The position numbers and the translations under genes are program-made. This document shows positions 34,711 to 47,053 of a DNA stretch of 64,000 bases, piece after piece. The stretch is from Lepraria neglecta (lineage: Eukaryota > Ascomycota > Lecanoromycetes > Lecanorales > Stereocaulaceae). Under the pieces are notes generated by a model, which was given only the letters and a program-made list of their open reading frames with translations, was not told the origin of the DNA and did not search any database. The stretch is taken from contig CM065646.1 of the NCBI GenBank assembly GCA_033220425.1, forward strand, positions 4,843,501-4,907,500, written 5' to 3'. Numbering within the stretch: position 1 is the first letter of the stretch; each line of letters begins with the position of its first letter.

Positions 34711-37055
34711 CTAGCCCCCTCCTCCAGATTTCTCGTCCTAAGAAACTATCTATCCTTTATACTACCTATATATACTAAATAATTATCTAACCTAGCTATC
34801 CGTTCGAAGGAGCTGGCTAGTAAACTTTCTAACTTCGTTATACGACCTTATTCCCGATATATTACCAGTAGCAAATAGTACCTTATAGGTACTAATTCCG
34901 ATAGATATTCGAGTTATATTACTAGTAGATAGAAGTATAACCTTATAGTATCGCCCCTTGAGATATATCGTATTAAAAAATAGTATACTAAACTACGCGA
35001 GGAAATTACTGATACGCTTATAAAACTAGTATACCTTTAGGCGTAGTTAAATTCCGTTAAGAAAGAGAAGAAGAATATAGTAGACTAAGAGTTATAGAAT
35101 ATAAGGGAACTAGAGGAGGATTAATATATCGCTCCTAAGTCTTTAGATAACTTAATATTTAATATCTTGTCTAAGTAGTTCAATCTCCCTAATAGGATAG
35201 AAGTTCCTAAGAGCTTCGACTGGTCTTCTCTTATCTCCGATGAAACTCTTATAGGTATTCTCTATAATTCCCCGCAAGGTTCCTAAGAGGTTCCTAGGTA
35301 CTTTCCGTTTTATTATACCCTTTCTATTTAACTAGATAGAACTAATTCCTTCTATCTAGGATCCTCTCGACCTTATACTCTATTTCTTCCTTAATATTAT
35401 AATAAAATATTTCTTAGAGTAGTATATTAGAGTCTACTAGCTCTAGGAGTAAGATATAGAATACCGGATATACCTTAGCGTTAGGTAGAAGCTTAAGTTT
35501 ATAGTTAATAGCCCCCTTTACCTTCTTAATTAAGAATAGTCCGACCTTAATATAATCTAGTTTCTTATTTAGTCTTATTATTTTTATATTTTTTATTAGG
35601 AGGTATACTTTATCCCCCTCTTTAAGCTAAGGAATATTCTTCCTTTTACTATTAATATACTCCTTTAACCTATTATTCGAGCTTTTAATTATCTTTTATA
35701 TATCCTTATATAAATTCTTTAGCTCTTCTACCTTAACTAAGGCTTTTTCTATATTAGGTCCTTCCCTAGGTTATAGAAATATATTTATATTCTTTCCGTA
35801 GTTTGTAAAGAATAGTATTAGGCCTATTATATCTAACCTTTTATTATTATAAGCTAGTTATACTATTAGGAGTAGTAAAACCTAGTTATCTTGTTTTTAG
35901 TTTATATAATATCTTAGGTATACTTCTATTATCTAGTTTACTCGTTCTATCTATCCGTTAGTCTATAGGTAGTAAGCTATTAATATCCGAAGTTTAGTTC
36001 TAATTACTACGATTAGCGTTCTCTAGTAGTTAGAAGTAAATAACTTGTCTCTATCGGATATTATCGACTTAGGTATACTATAATCCCTTATCAACTTATC
36101 TAAGAGTATAAAGGCTAATTAATCTACTTTATATATTTCCTTGAACGGTATTATAATTATATACTTCGTTAGTTTATCTATAATAACTATAATTAAATCG
36201 AAGGTATCCTACGTAGCTAGATCTTTTAAAGGTAGTAGTTTAACTATAAAGTCTATTATAATATTATCCTATAGTGATTCTAGTATAGGTGTAAACTGAA
36301 TTTGCCTGTACTTGGCGTATCGTGCCGCTTTATTCTATTAGTACTAGATATATTCTTTGATATACTATTTAACGCGTGCCCGAAGTTTCGGTACTACGTA
36401 TCCTCGTCCTAGGAGTTCTATAGTCTTAGATACTCTAGGGTAACCTTGTAAAGGGTTATCGTAGTAATCTCTAATTACTTCTTTAACGTATATATTAGGC
36501 AAGTATATTTTATCCTAATATTTAAGTAATACTAAGTTCAGCTAATCCTATTTTATCTTTATTACGAATATATTATTATTATAGGCCTTTACGATTCTAT
36601 TAGTCGTGTTAGGTCCTAATATACAAAGGGTTATTACTAATACCTAGTATAGTACTAATAATCCGTCGGCTTCTCGTTTTAGGATTAGTTATTCTATAAC
36701 GTTCTTTCCTTCTATATAGTCTAATCGCCTACTAAGCGTATCTACTCGACTATTATCTTTTCCTAGGGTATAGGTTATCTTAAACTTATATTGTCCGAGT
36801 AGTTCTAACTATCTAACTTATCTTCTATTTAACTCCTTCGTTATTATAAAGTTAAGAAGATTCTTATAATCCGTAAAGATAGTTAAGTCTAAGTAGCTTT
36901 CTATATATACTCTCTAATTTTAAAGTATATATACTACGGTAAGTAGTTCTTTATCGTGTATATTATAGTTTTATTCTACTACTAATATTTTCCGTAAAAA
37001 GTAGGTAACTAGATACTACTTTTAGTCCTTTATTTGATAAAGATATACTCCTATT

Positions 37056-37467
37056 TATTAGAACTAGAGGGTTCTAATAGGACTATCGCGAAGGACTTAT
37101 AACTTCGGATAGAATAGATAGGTAAAGCGATAATCGCAATGATCGTAGTACGAGTAATACTATCAAGAATAATAATCGTAATAATCGTAGTGCGAGCAAA
37201 GCTATTAAGGATGCTTGGCGGGATTTCCTATATCTATATATACGGGGCTTTGCCTACTATTTGGAATAGCGTATTTAACTTGGTTAATCTTCCTAGTACT
37301 CCTTATACTATACTTTACTAGTTATTAATATAGAACGTATTAGTTACCTACTCTTAACGAAGACTGCTATTCTACCTAAATAACTCCTCTCCTATAGAAG
37401 TATAAGATATACGAACCTATACGTAGCTATCGCACTATTAGGTATATAACTACCGTGGGTTATAACA
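37056..37467 (+). repeat. 5' LTR of element A
   Basis: 412 bp, TATTAGAACTAG ... GGTTATAACA (TG..CA before RIP). A TATA-like core TATCTATATATACGG lies near 37,228-37,243, after GCTTGGCGGG. Two related sub-repeats of about 43 bp containing ATAATCG.AAT.ATCGTAGT precede it. Confidence 0.92.
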
Positions 37468-40400
37468 CTTTGAATACCCTAAGGGATAAGTTCTTCAACA
37501 ACTTCAGGCAGAAACCCTACCCTAAGTACCTTAATAGTTACTAGCTAGAGATACTATACTATAGACGAAGGATCTAGAAAAAGGATCAAGGTTATAGTAC
37601 TAGACCTATACTATAGAGATAGGGACAAGCTTAAGCTATAGCTTATATAAGTATAACTATACCTTCTATTCTAGGGAGACTTGCTCCTAGTAACTAGATA
37701 TACTATCTTCGCTATATTATACCTACGAGGATAGGCCTAGAAGTAGGTCGAACCTTTCCTAAAGAAGTATATAGAAGACGACGACGAGGATAGCGATATT
37801 AAATCTTGGATAGAGAGTATACCAAGGTTTATAGTCGAAATCCGCTATATATTTAGACCTTCTAACAAGGTAAATATAGTAATATATATCATTTAGTATA
37901 TAAAGTAGAAGAAGTTAGCGTTAGAGTTTTTAACTTAGTTTTAAATATATACGACTAAGATAGGCTAGGATGATAATATACTAATAATAATATATTATTA
38001 TAGCCTTAAAGATAATATTAAAGATAAGCTTATAAGATTCGGAGGAGTAATTGATACTCTAGATAGACTTATTAAAAATACGATCGAGATCGATAATAAG
38101 CTATTCGAGCGATCTATAGAAAAGCGGTATAATAGAGGAGTTAGCGGAACCCGGTATAAGAGATTCTTCTTAAAAACAAAGAATTACCGATAGGACTACG
38201 GGGAACGTAATACTTACCGTAGTATAGTGCTAATAGAGATTAACTTTATCTAGATAGGAAAGAAGAAAGGAAACTTTAAAGGGAAAAAGCAGTACGGGGG
38301 AAAGAAAGTAATTACTTACTATAGCTATAGCAAGCTAGGCTATATAGCTAGAGACTATAGGTCGAAGAATATAGTATACCGACTATAGATTAATATAATA
38401 GAAGGAGGACCTCTAGATAATAAGGAAGACTCCGAAGGAATATAGTAACCCTATAATAAGGAAGAGTTCAATTAGGATTTAGAAGATAATACCTTTGAAT
38501 TAGAATTTAATAAAGAGGTATAGAGGTATTACTATAGGGATAGTAATAGATCTTAATAATATAAGACGGATTAGGAACAGCGGAAAGCTAGTCTAGAGAG
38601 ACTAGTATTAATACCCGAACCTAGATCTACTATATCCTAAATAGAAGGAAAATTGCCGGAAATTAAGGAACCTTAGTCGGATAAAGATAAATATAAACTC
38701 TTCGACGAAATTGAAAGTAAGGTATAAGGTATACTAAATAAGTAATTATCTATAAAACCTAGATAGGAAGAACCTATATAAGACTATTAATATAATAGGG
38801 AATATTAGTAGTATAATAGAGTTCTATATACTAAATATATATTACCTAATTACTTAGTATATAGGGAGGAAAGGAACCGTCTAGCGAAAGAGCGTATAGT
38901 ACCTCTACTAAAGAGAACCCCTTATAGAGAGATATAGTAGTATAAGTATAAGGAAGATAGATACTAGTAGTATCTTATAAGTAAAAGGAAGTATTACTAC
39001 TTTCCCTATTTTATAGAAAAATAGGAAAAGGAAAGAAATAACTTACTTAAGGTCTTTAAGAGAGGATCTTATAACCAAGTATTATAGTATAGCTATCTAT
39101 ATAATAGATATACTCTATATAAGGCTATAAAGGAAATATACGGATTCCTACTATTATAGGGAAAAGAGTAATCCCTTATACTATAGGGAAGTATAAGGAG
39201 ATTAATACGTTATTCCCTAAACAACAATTATATTCCGCTTAGTATTATACTTATATTATTATACTAGTAAATATTAATAGATAGCGGACTATAGCGATAA
39301 TAGACAACGGGGCTACGAGAAATTTTATCTCAAGGAACTTGGTAGACTTAAGTAGACTACTAACCCGGAAGAAGAAATTATCCTACGAACTTCGCCTAGC
39401 TAATAGGTTAGTATTTTCAATAGGAAAAGTAGAGGAGGAAACTCGCTCCCTACTAGTAATAATTTAGTAATACTATAAGGAGATTATATTCGATATAGTT
39501 AGGGTAGCTACTTATAATATTATTTTAGGAATACCTTAGTTAAATAAATATAACCTAGAAATTAACTAGAAGATAAAAGTACTTAAATTCGGACAATCTA
39601 GAGATATTACTAGTATTAGACCTATTAGTTAATAATAGATAATAATAGATAAGAGAAAGAACCGAAGACCGGTTAAAGTATATATTACTTTATTTTCGAA
39701 TAATAAGAGTAACTTCTAAGAGAGAAGGCTTAACTCCTTAGTTACTAGTAAGGGTTAGCGGGATACTAAAGAGAGAGCTATTAAAGGAAAAGACGAACCT
39801 TCTATAATCCCTCGGGAATATAAATAGTAGGTATACCTATTCGAGGAAGAGATAAGTATAAAAGTATTACCTAAGTACTAACTATAGGATTATAAGATCG
39901 AACTCGAACCTAGTAAGGCACCGATATTTAGACCTATATATATATTATCGGAAAAGGAACTTACTATACTTCGCGGGTATATTAATAAGAACCTTAAGAA
40001 AGGATTTATTCGGGAATCTAAATTACTAGTAGGTTATCTAATCCTCTTCGCGCTAAAGAAGGACGGAAGTCTAAGACTATATATCGACTATTGAAAGTTG
40101 AACGATATTACTATTAAGAATTATTATCCTTTACTAAATATTAGTAAGCTATAGGATCGGCTTAGGAAGGCAAAGATATTTACGAAACTAGACCTTAGGG
40201 GTATATATAATCTAATCCGGATAAAAGAAGGCGAAGAATAGAAAACTACCTTCTAGACTAGATATAGCTACTACGAGTACCTAGTAATACCGTTTAGACT
40301 TACTAACGCACTAGTAACCTACTAAGTACTTATTAATAACGTTATATAAATATACTTAGATCGAATAGCGATAGCGTACCTCGATAATATCTTAATTTAC

Positions 40401-43185
40401 TCTAAGAATAAGGAAGAATACGTTAAGTATATATAGGACGTTATCGAATACCTATTATAAGCGGGACTTCTCCTTAAACCGGAAAAGTGCGAGTTTTATA
40501 GGGACTCTATTAAGTTCCTAGGATTTATAGTTAGTATAAAAGGTATTAGTATAAGCCTAGAAAAAATCAAAGCTATAGCGGAATAGCCTATACTATAGGA
40601 CGTCAAAGTAGTATAAAGTTTCTTAGGATTTGCTAACTTTAATAGGAAGTTTATTAAGGGCTACTTAAAGAAAGTACTTCTACTTACAGATATTACTAAG
40701 AAAGATATCGGATTCATATAGGGATATAAATAATAGAAGTTATTTAATACATTAAAGAAAGTATACGCAGATCTACTAGTACTCTATACCTTTCAAGCTA
40801 ACGAACCGGCTCGTATCGAAATAGATACCTCGGATCTTATAATAGGAGTATACCTTTATTAAATAAAGGACTAAAAGTAGTATCTAGTTACCTACTTTTC
40901 ACGAAAAATATTAGTAGTAGAATAAAACTATAATATACACGACAAAGAACTACTTACCGTAGTATATATACTTTAAAATTAGAGAGTATACGTAGAAAGC
41001 TACTCGGACTTAACTATCTTTACGGATTATAAGAATCTTCTTAACTTTATAATAACGAAGGAGTTAAATAGAAGATAGGTTAGATAGTTAGAACTACTCG
41101 GATAATATAAATTCAAGATAACCTATACCCCAGGGAAGGATAATAGTCGAGTAGATATACTTAGTAGACGATTAGACTATATAGAAGAAAAGAACGTCAC
41201 GGATTAACTAATCCTAAAACGAGAAGCCGATGGATTATTAGTACTATACTAGGTATTAGTAATAACCCTTCGTATATCGGGACCTAATATAACTAATAAG
41301 ATTATAAAGGCCTATAATAACGATACATTCGCAGTAAAACCACGACAGGATTAACGAGATTCCGTATTACTCAAATATCAGGATAAGACTTACTTATCTA
41401 ATGTATACGTTGAAGAGGTAATTAGGGATTACTACGATAACCTATTACAAGGTCACCCTAGAGTATCTAAAACTATAGAACTCTTAGGACGAGGATACGT
41501 AGTACCGAGGCTTCGGACGTATATCGAATAGTATATCAAGGAATATATCTAATATTAGTAGAATAAGTCTATATAATATACAAAGTACGGGTAGATATAG
41601 TTTACCCTAGTACTAGAATCACTATAGGATGATATTATAATAGACTTTATAGTTAAGCTACTACCTTTAAAGGACCTAGCTATATAGGATACCTTCGATT
41701 TAATTATAGTTATTATAGATAAACTTACGAAGTATATAATTATAATACCTTTCAAAGAAACGTATAAAGCGGATTAGTTAGCTTTTATACTACTCGACAA
41801 GCTAATAAGGGATTATAGTATACCTAAGTCGATAATATCCGATAGAGATAAGCTATTTACTTCTAACTATTAGAGAACGCTAATTATAGCGATTAGAACT
41901 AAACTTCGGATATTAACTATATACTATCCGTAGACTAATAGATAGATAGAACGTATAAACTAAATAATAGAAGTATATCTAAGATATTATATAAACTAAA
42001 AACAAGATAACTAGGTTTTACTACTTCTAATAGTATAACTAGTATATAATAATAAAAGGTTAGATATAATAGGCCTAATACTATTCTTTACCAACTATAG
42101 AAAGAATATAAATATATTTCTATAACCTAAGGAAGGACCTAATATAGAAAAAGCCTTAGTAAAGGTAGAAGAGCTAAAGAATTTATATAAGGATATATAA
42201 AAGATAATTAAAAGCTTAAATAATAAGTTAAAGGAGTATATTAATAGTAAAAGGAAGAATATTCCTTAGCTTAAAGAGGGGGATAGAGTATACCTTCTAA
42301 TAAAAAATATGAAAATAATAAGACTAAGTAAGAAACTAGATTATATTAAGGTCGGACTATTCTTGATTAAGAAGGTAAAAGGGGCCGTTAACTATAAACT
42401 CGAGCTTCTACCTGATACTAAAGTATATCCGGTATTCTATATCTTACTTCTAGAGCTAGTAGACTCTAATATACTACTCTAAGAAACGTTTTATTATAAT
42501 ATTAAGGAAGAAATAGAGTATAAGGTCGAGAGGATCCTAGATAGAAGAAATTAGTTCTATCTAGTTAAATAGAAAGGGTATAACGAAACGGAAAGTACCT
42601 AGGAACCTCTTAGGAACCTTACTAGGAATTATAGGGGATACCTATAAGAGTTTCATCGGAGATAAGAGAAGACTAGTCAAAGCTCTTAGAGACTTCTATC
42701 CTGTCGGGGAGATCGAACTACTTAGACAAGACGTTAAATATTAAGTTATCTAAAGGTTTAGGAGCGATACGTTAATCCTCCTCCAGTTCCCTTATATTCT
42801 ATAACTCTCGATCTACTATATTCTTCTTCTCTTTCTTAATAGAATTTAACTATACCTAAAGGCGTACCAGTTTTATAAGCGTATTAGTAATTTCCTTGCG
42901 TAGTTTAGTACGCCGTTTTTTAATACGACGTATCTCAAGGGGTAATACTATAAGGTTATACTTCTGTCTACTAGTAATATAACTCGAATATCTATCGGAA
43001 TCAGTACCTATAAGGTACTATTTGCCGCCGGTAACGTATCGGGAATAGGGTCGTATAACGAAGTTAGAAAGTTTACTAGCTAGCTCCTTCGAACGGATAG
43101 CTAGGTTAGATAACTATTTAGTATATATAGGTAGTATAAAGGATAGATAGTTTCTCAGGACGAGAAATCTAGAGGAGGGGGCTAG

Positions 43186-43597
43186 TATTAGAACTAGAGG
43201 ATTCTGATAGGACTGTCGCGAAGGACTTATAACTTCGGATAGGATAGGTAGGTAAAGCGATGATTATAATGATCGTAGTATAAGTAATACTATTAAGAAT
43301 AATAATTATAATAATCGCAGTGCGAGCAAAGCTATTAAGGATACTTGGCGGGATTTCCTACATCTATATATATAGGGCTTTGCCTACTATTTGGAATAGC
43401 GTATTTAACTTAGTTAATCTTCCTAGTACTCCTTGTACTATACTTTACTAGTTATTAATATAGAACGTATTAGTTACCTACTCTTAACGAAGACTGCCAT
43501 TCTACCTAAGTAACTCCTCTTCTACAGAAGCATAAGATACACGAACCCATACGTAGCTATCGCACTATTAGGTATATAACTACCGTGGGTCGTAACA
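43186..43597 (+). repeat. 3' LTR of element A
   Basis: 412 bp, preceded by the polypurine tract AGAGGAGGGGGCTAG (43,171-43,185) and followed by TSD CTATT. It differs from the 5' LTR mainly by C/T and G/A changes. Confidence 0.93.
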
Positions 43598-44761
43598 CTA
43601 TTGCGAGATCCGAGGTATCTGTTTCGATATAAGCCGGTTTGTTGGCTTGAAAGGTACAGAGTACTAGAGGATCCGTATATGCTTTCTTTAATATATTAAA
43701 CGACTTCTATTATTTATATCCCTATATAAATCCGATATCTTTTTTAGTAATATCCGTAAGTAGAAGTACTTTCTTTAAGTAGCCCTTAATAAACTTCCTA
43801 TTAAAGTTGGCGAATCCTAAGAAACTTTATACTACTTTGATATCCTATAGTATAGGCTATTCCGCTATAGCTTTGATTTTTTCTAGGCTTATACTAATAC
43901 CTTTTATACTAACTATAAATCCTAGGAACTTAATAGAGTCCCTGTAAAACTCGCACTTTTCCGGTTTAAGGAGAAGCTCCGCTTATAATAGGTATTCGAT
44001 AATATCCTATATATACTTAATATATTCTTCCTTATTCTTAGAGTAAATCAAGATATTATTAAGGTACGCTATCGCTATTCGATCTAAGTATACTTATATA
44101 ACGTTATTAATAAGTACTTAGCAGGTTACTAGTACGTTAGTAAGTCTAAACGGTATTACTAGGTACTCGTAGTGGCTATATCTAGTCTAGAAGGTAGTTT
44201 TCTATTCCTCGCCTTCTTTTATCCAGATTAGATTATATACGCCCCTAAGGTCTAGTTTCGTAAATATCTTTGCCTTACCGAGCCGGTCCTATAGCTCGCT
44301 AATATTTAGTAAAGGGTAACGATTCTTGATAGTAATATCGTTCAACTTTCGATAGTCGATATATAGTCTTAGACTTCCGTCCTTCTTTAGCGCGAAGAGG
44401 ATTAGATAACCTACTAGTAATTTGGATTCCCGAATAAATCCTTTCTTAAGGTTCTTATCGATATACCTACGAAGTATAGTAAGTTCCTTTTCCGATAATA
44501 TATAGATAGATCTAAATATCGGCGCCTTACTAGATTCGAGTTCGATCTTATAATCCTATAGTTAGTACTTAGGTAACGCTTTTACGCTCGTCTCTTCCTT
44601 GAATAGGTATACCTACTATTTATATTCCTAAGGGATTATAGAAGGTTCGTCTTTCCCTTTAATAGCTCTCTCTTTAGTATCCTACTAACCTTTACTAGTA
44701 ACTAAGGAGTCAAGCCTTCTCTCTTAGAAGTTACTCTTATTATTCGAAAATAAAGTAATAT

Positions 44762-45213
44762 TATAAGGTATACTCCCCGTCAGCGGGCCGTTATCGCTCC
44801 GTGAACTAGGCTCCTCGCTAGCGGACCGTTGCTGCGCCCTAGGATCTGCGTCCCGCGGGCGCTACGATATCGGACTACGGCTCAGCTCTTCGCTGGCGTT
44901 ACGCTACTATATACAAAGGTATTCAAAGACGTGAAGTAGTCATATCACTGGCACAGTATAGATGGTTCTATATTAGAACTAATTACTAAGGATCCTCAGG
45001 AAAGAAGTGGGTAGACCGCTCCTTAAGCTTCTTCCTGCGGGTAATATATAGCCGCTATCAGGCAGCTAGCGTACTACTAAGAACCTAGCTCCTAACAGCT
45101 GCCAAGTCGGTCAAATATCATTCCGATCCATACTAGTGCTCCGCGTACTAAGAGATATCGGAATAGCTTTACTAATAAGGTAGACCCCTTCCAATATAAT
45201 AGTTAGTATTATA
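44762..45213 (-). repeat. 3' LTR of element C
   Basis: 452 bp, plus-strand ends TATAAGGTATACTCCCC ... GTTAGTATTATA. Matches 51799-52250. Confidence 0.93.
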
Positions 45214-47053
45214 ATTATCTCCCCCCTTAAGCACTAGCCCTCCAGTATAAACCTGTAGCGGCGCGTATTCGTAGTATATACTAATAGTAGGGCTAGAAAG
45301 TTATATATAGAGCTCGTTAAAAACCTTCTAAAACCCGATAAGAAAAAGGAGGGAAAAGAGTCTCTACTTTATATAAGCTTCGAAATAATATAAGTATATT
45401 TACTACCGTAGTAACGAGATTACAAGGTAAATTTATTTCGAAGTGAATCTTGTATAACGCTAGCTAACCGCCGTCGCAATATTAAAAACCCTATAGATTC
45501 CCCTTTCACTTTCTTCCTTTATAACTCCTACTACTTATAGTATATAACCTATAATCTAATACTCCTTTAATAGGTATAGACTCTAATTAATAATAGATTA
45601 TCTTGTTATAATAATTTTCGATTCCTAAGTAAGTAGAGCTATCGCGGAGTCGTCGTAGAATACTATTAATATCTTAGTAGTTAATAATAGTAGTAGTACT
45701 AGAAGTAAGTGTAATTTAATACGTAAGAGCCCCGCTATTAGGGCGCTGCTGATATTCGCAGTAGCGGACCTCCCGTATAGGCCGTACCTTCGGGTACAAG
45801 TCTAGTACTACTATAGGCTAGTACCTCCTTATACTCGGTATAAAGGGGTATAATATAGAGTGAACCGTTATATTATAGTATAGGTATTACTTAATATTCT
45901 ACCTGCGTTCCGCTGATATCAAAGATACTACTAGAGTTTGGGGTAGAGGCCTAGGCGCTCTCTGCTAAGTTAGCCGGTAGTATAGCGGCGGCGGGTATGT
46001 CACGCCCGTTGGTCCAACGTATTGGGGACCTGCTTTAGCAGGTTACCTAGTAGCGTAAGGACTATAGTATAACCCCCGCCACGTCGGGCCATCGGTTAGC
46101 TCGGTAGGTAGCCGACCTGGAGGGGAGGGTGTAGGTATTAGTAAGAATTCCGAATCTGTAAGTTAACTCCGCTAACTCGCTATAGGAGGCAAGTTATATC
46201 CTATTCTTTCCTTCTCTATCCTTCTATTATACCGCTTTTCTTAACTCTACTTATACGCCTTATACGCTACGTATATACCGACTAATTTCTTCTAGGATAA
46301 GGTAGAAGGGCTACGCGTTATAAGCGCGGAGGCGAGCGCGGTAGAGGAGAGTAAGGAGGAGGAAGAGGAGAGTAAGGAGGAAGAGGAAGAGGAAGAGGAA
46401 GAGGAAGAGGAAGAGGAAGAGGAAGAGGAAGAGGAAGAGGAAGAGGAAGAGGAAGAGGAAGAGGAAGAGGAAGAGGAAGAGGAAGAGGAAGAGGAAGAGG
46501 AAGAGGAAGAGGAAGAGGAAGAGGAAGAGGAAGAGGAAGAGGAAGAGGAAGAGGAAGAGGAAGAGGAAGAGGAAGAGGAAGAGGAAGAGGAAGAGGAAGA
46601 GGAAGAGGAAGAGGAAGAGGAAGAGGAAGAGGAAGAGGAGTAGGAGGGGTTTAGGGAAAGTAGGGAGGATAATAAAGAGGAGGTAGAGGAAGAAGAGGAG
46701 GTAGAGGAAGAGGAGATAAGCTCTAGTGTACCGCCTATTACCGCTATATACTAAGTTATATAGCTACCTATAAGCTAACCTTAGAGCGATATTATTTAAG
46801 GTACTATATTAGAGGATCTAGAGGAGAGGAGGATAGAGGAGAGGAGGGTAAGGAGGAGGGAGAAGAGAAAAGAGAGGAGGAGAGCTATAAAAGCAGTAAA
46901 GAGGGTAAGCGATATTACTCCGCTACCGCCGCTTATACTAATTTTCTAGGCTTAGTCCTCTTAGATTATATTCTTACTTTTTCCTTTTAGTATTCTAGTA
47001 TTTAGTAGCTCGGCGATAGAACTATAGGGTTTTATAGTTATATTCAATTAAGA
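45214..47053 (-). other. Long 3' region of element C
   Basis: 1.8 kb between the end of pol and the 3' LTR. It contains a GC-rich, lightly mutated patch at about 45,940-46,140 and a long purine microsatellite. I see no protein-coding signal on the element's strand. On the opposite strand the microsatellite would encode poly-Glu. Confidence 0.6.
46375..46640. repeat. (GAGGAA)n microsatellite, about 44 copies
   Basis: About 266 bp of uninterrupted GAGGAA within element C, flanked by further GGA/GAA-rich sequence to about 46,870. A pure purine strand contains no CpA or TpG, so RIP cannot mutate it, which would explain its purity beside heavily mutated DNA. Confidence 0.97.

Larger units (their letters stand above)
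37056..43597 (+). mobile_element. Element A: complete 6.54-kb Ty3/Gypsy chromovirus, inside B
   Basis: LTRs of 412 bp each (37056-37467 and 43186-43597) with TSD CTATT (37051-37055, 43598-43602). Plus-strand order: gag with a zinc knuckle at about 38,310-38,370 in which Cys and His now read Tyr (YYSYSKLGYIARDYRSKN); protease near 39,290-39,330 (AIIDNGATRNFIS, normally DSG); RT at about 39,935-40,600 (AYLDNILIYS); RNase H at about 40,730-41,150 (EIDTSDLIIGVYLY); integrase at about 41,340-42,000 (HPRVSKTIELL, ISDRDKLFTSNY); chromodomain at about 42,490-42,660 (EYKVERILDRR, YLVKQKGY read through RIP stops). Dozens of stops leave no functional protein. No TGG-type primer-binding site follows the 5' LTR. 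Confidence 0.94.

Noticed and set aside
37139-37321. Short open frame in the A LTR (and a similar one at 58510-58731 in the solo LTR)
   Set aside because: The shared SYIYIYGAL-like text comes from the conserved TATA-like core TATCTATATATACGG of related LTRs, not from a gene.
34301-37467. A single element bounded by 34301-34710 and 37056-37467
   Set aside because: These two LTRs are in opposite orientation; the correct partners with matching TSDs are at 54470-54879 and 43186-43597.
41555-41755. Minus-strand open frame inside element A
   Set aside because: It is antisense to the integrase region and is open because RIP changed base composition.
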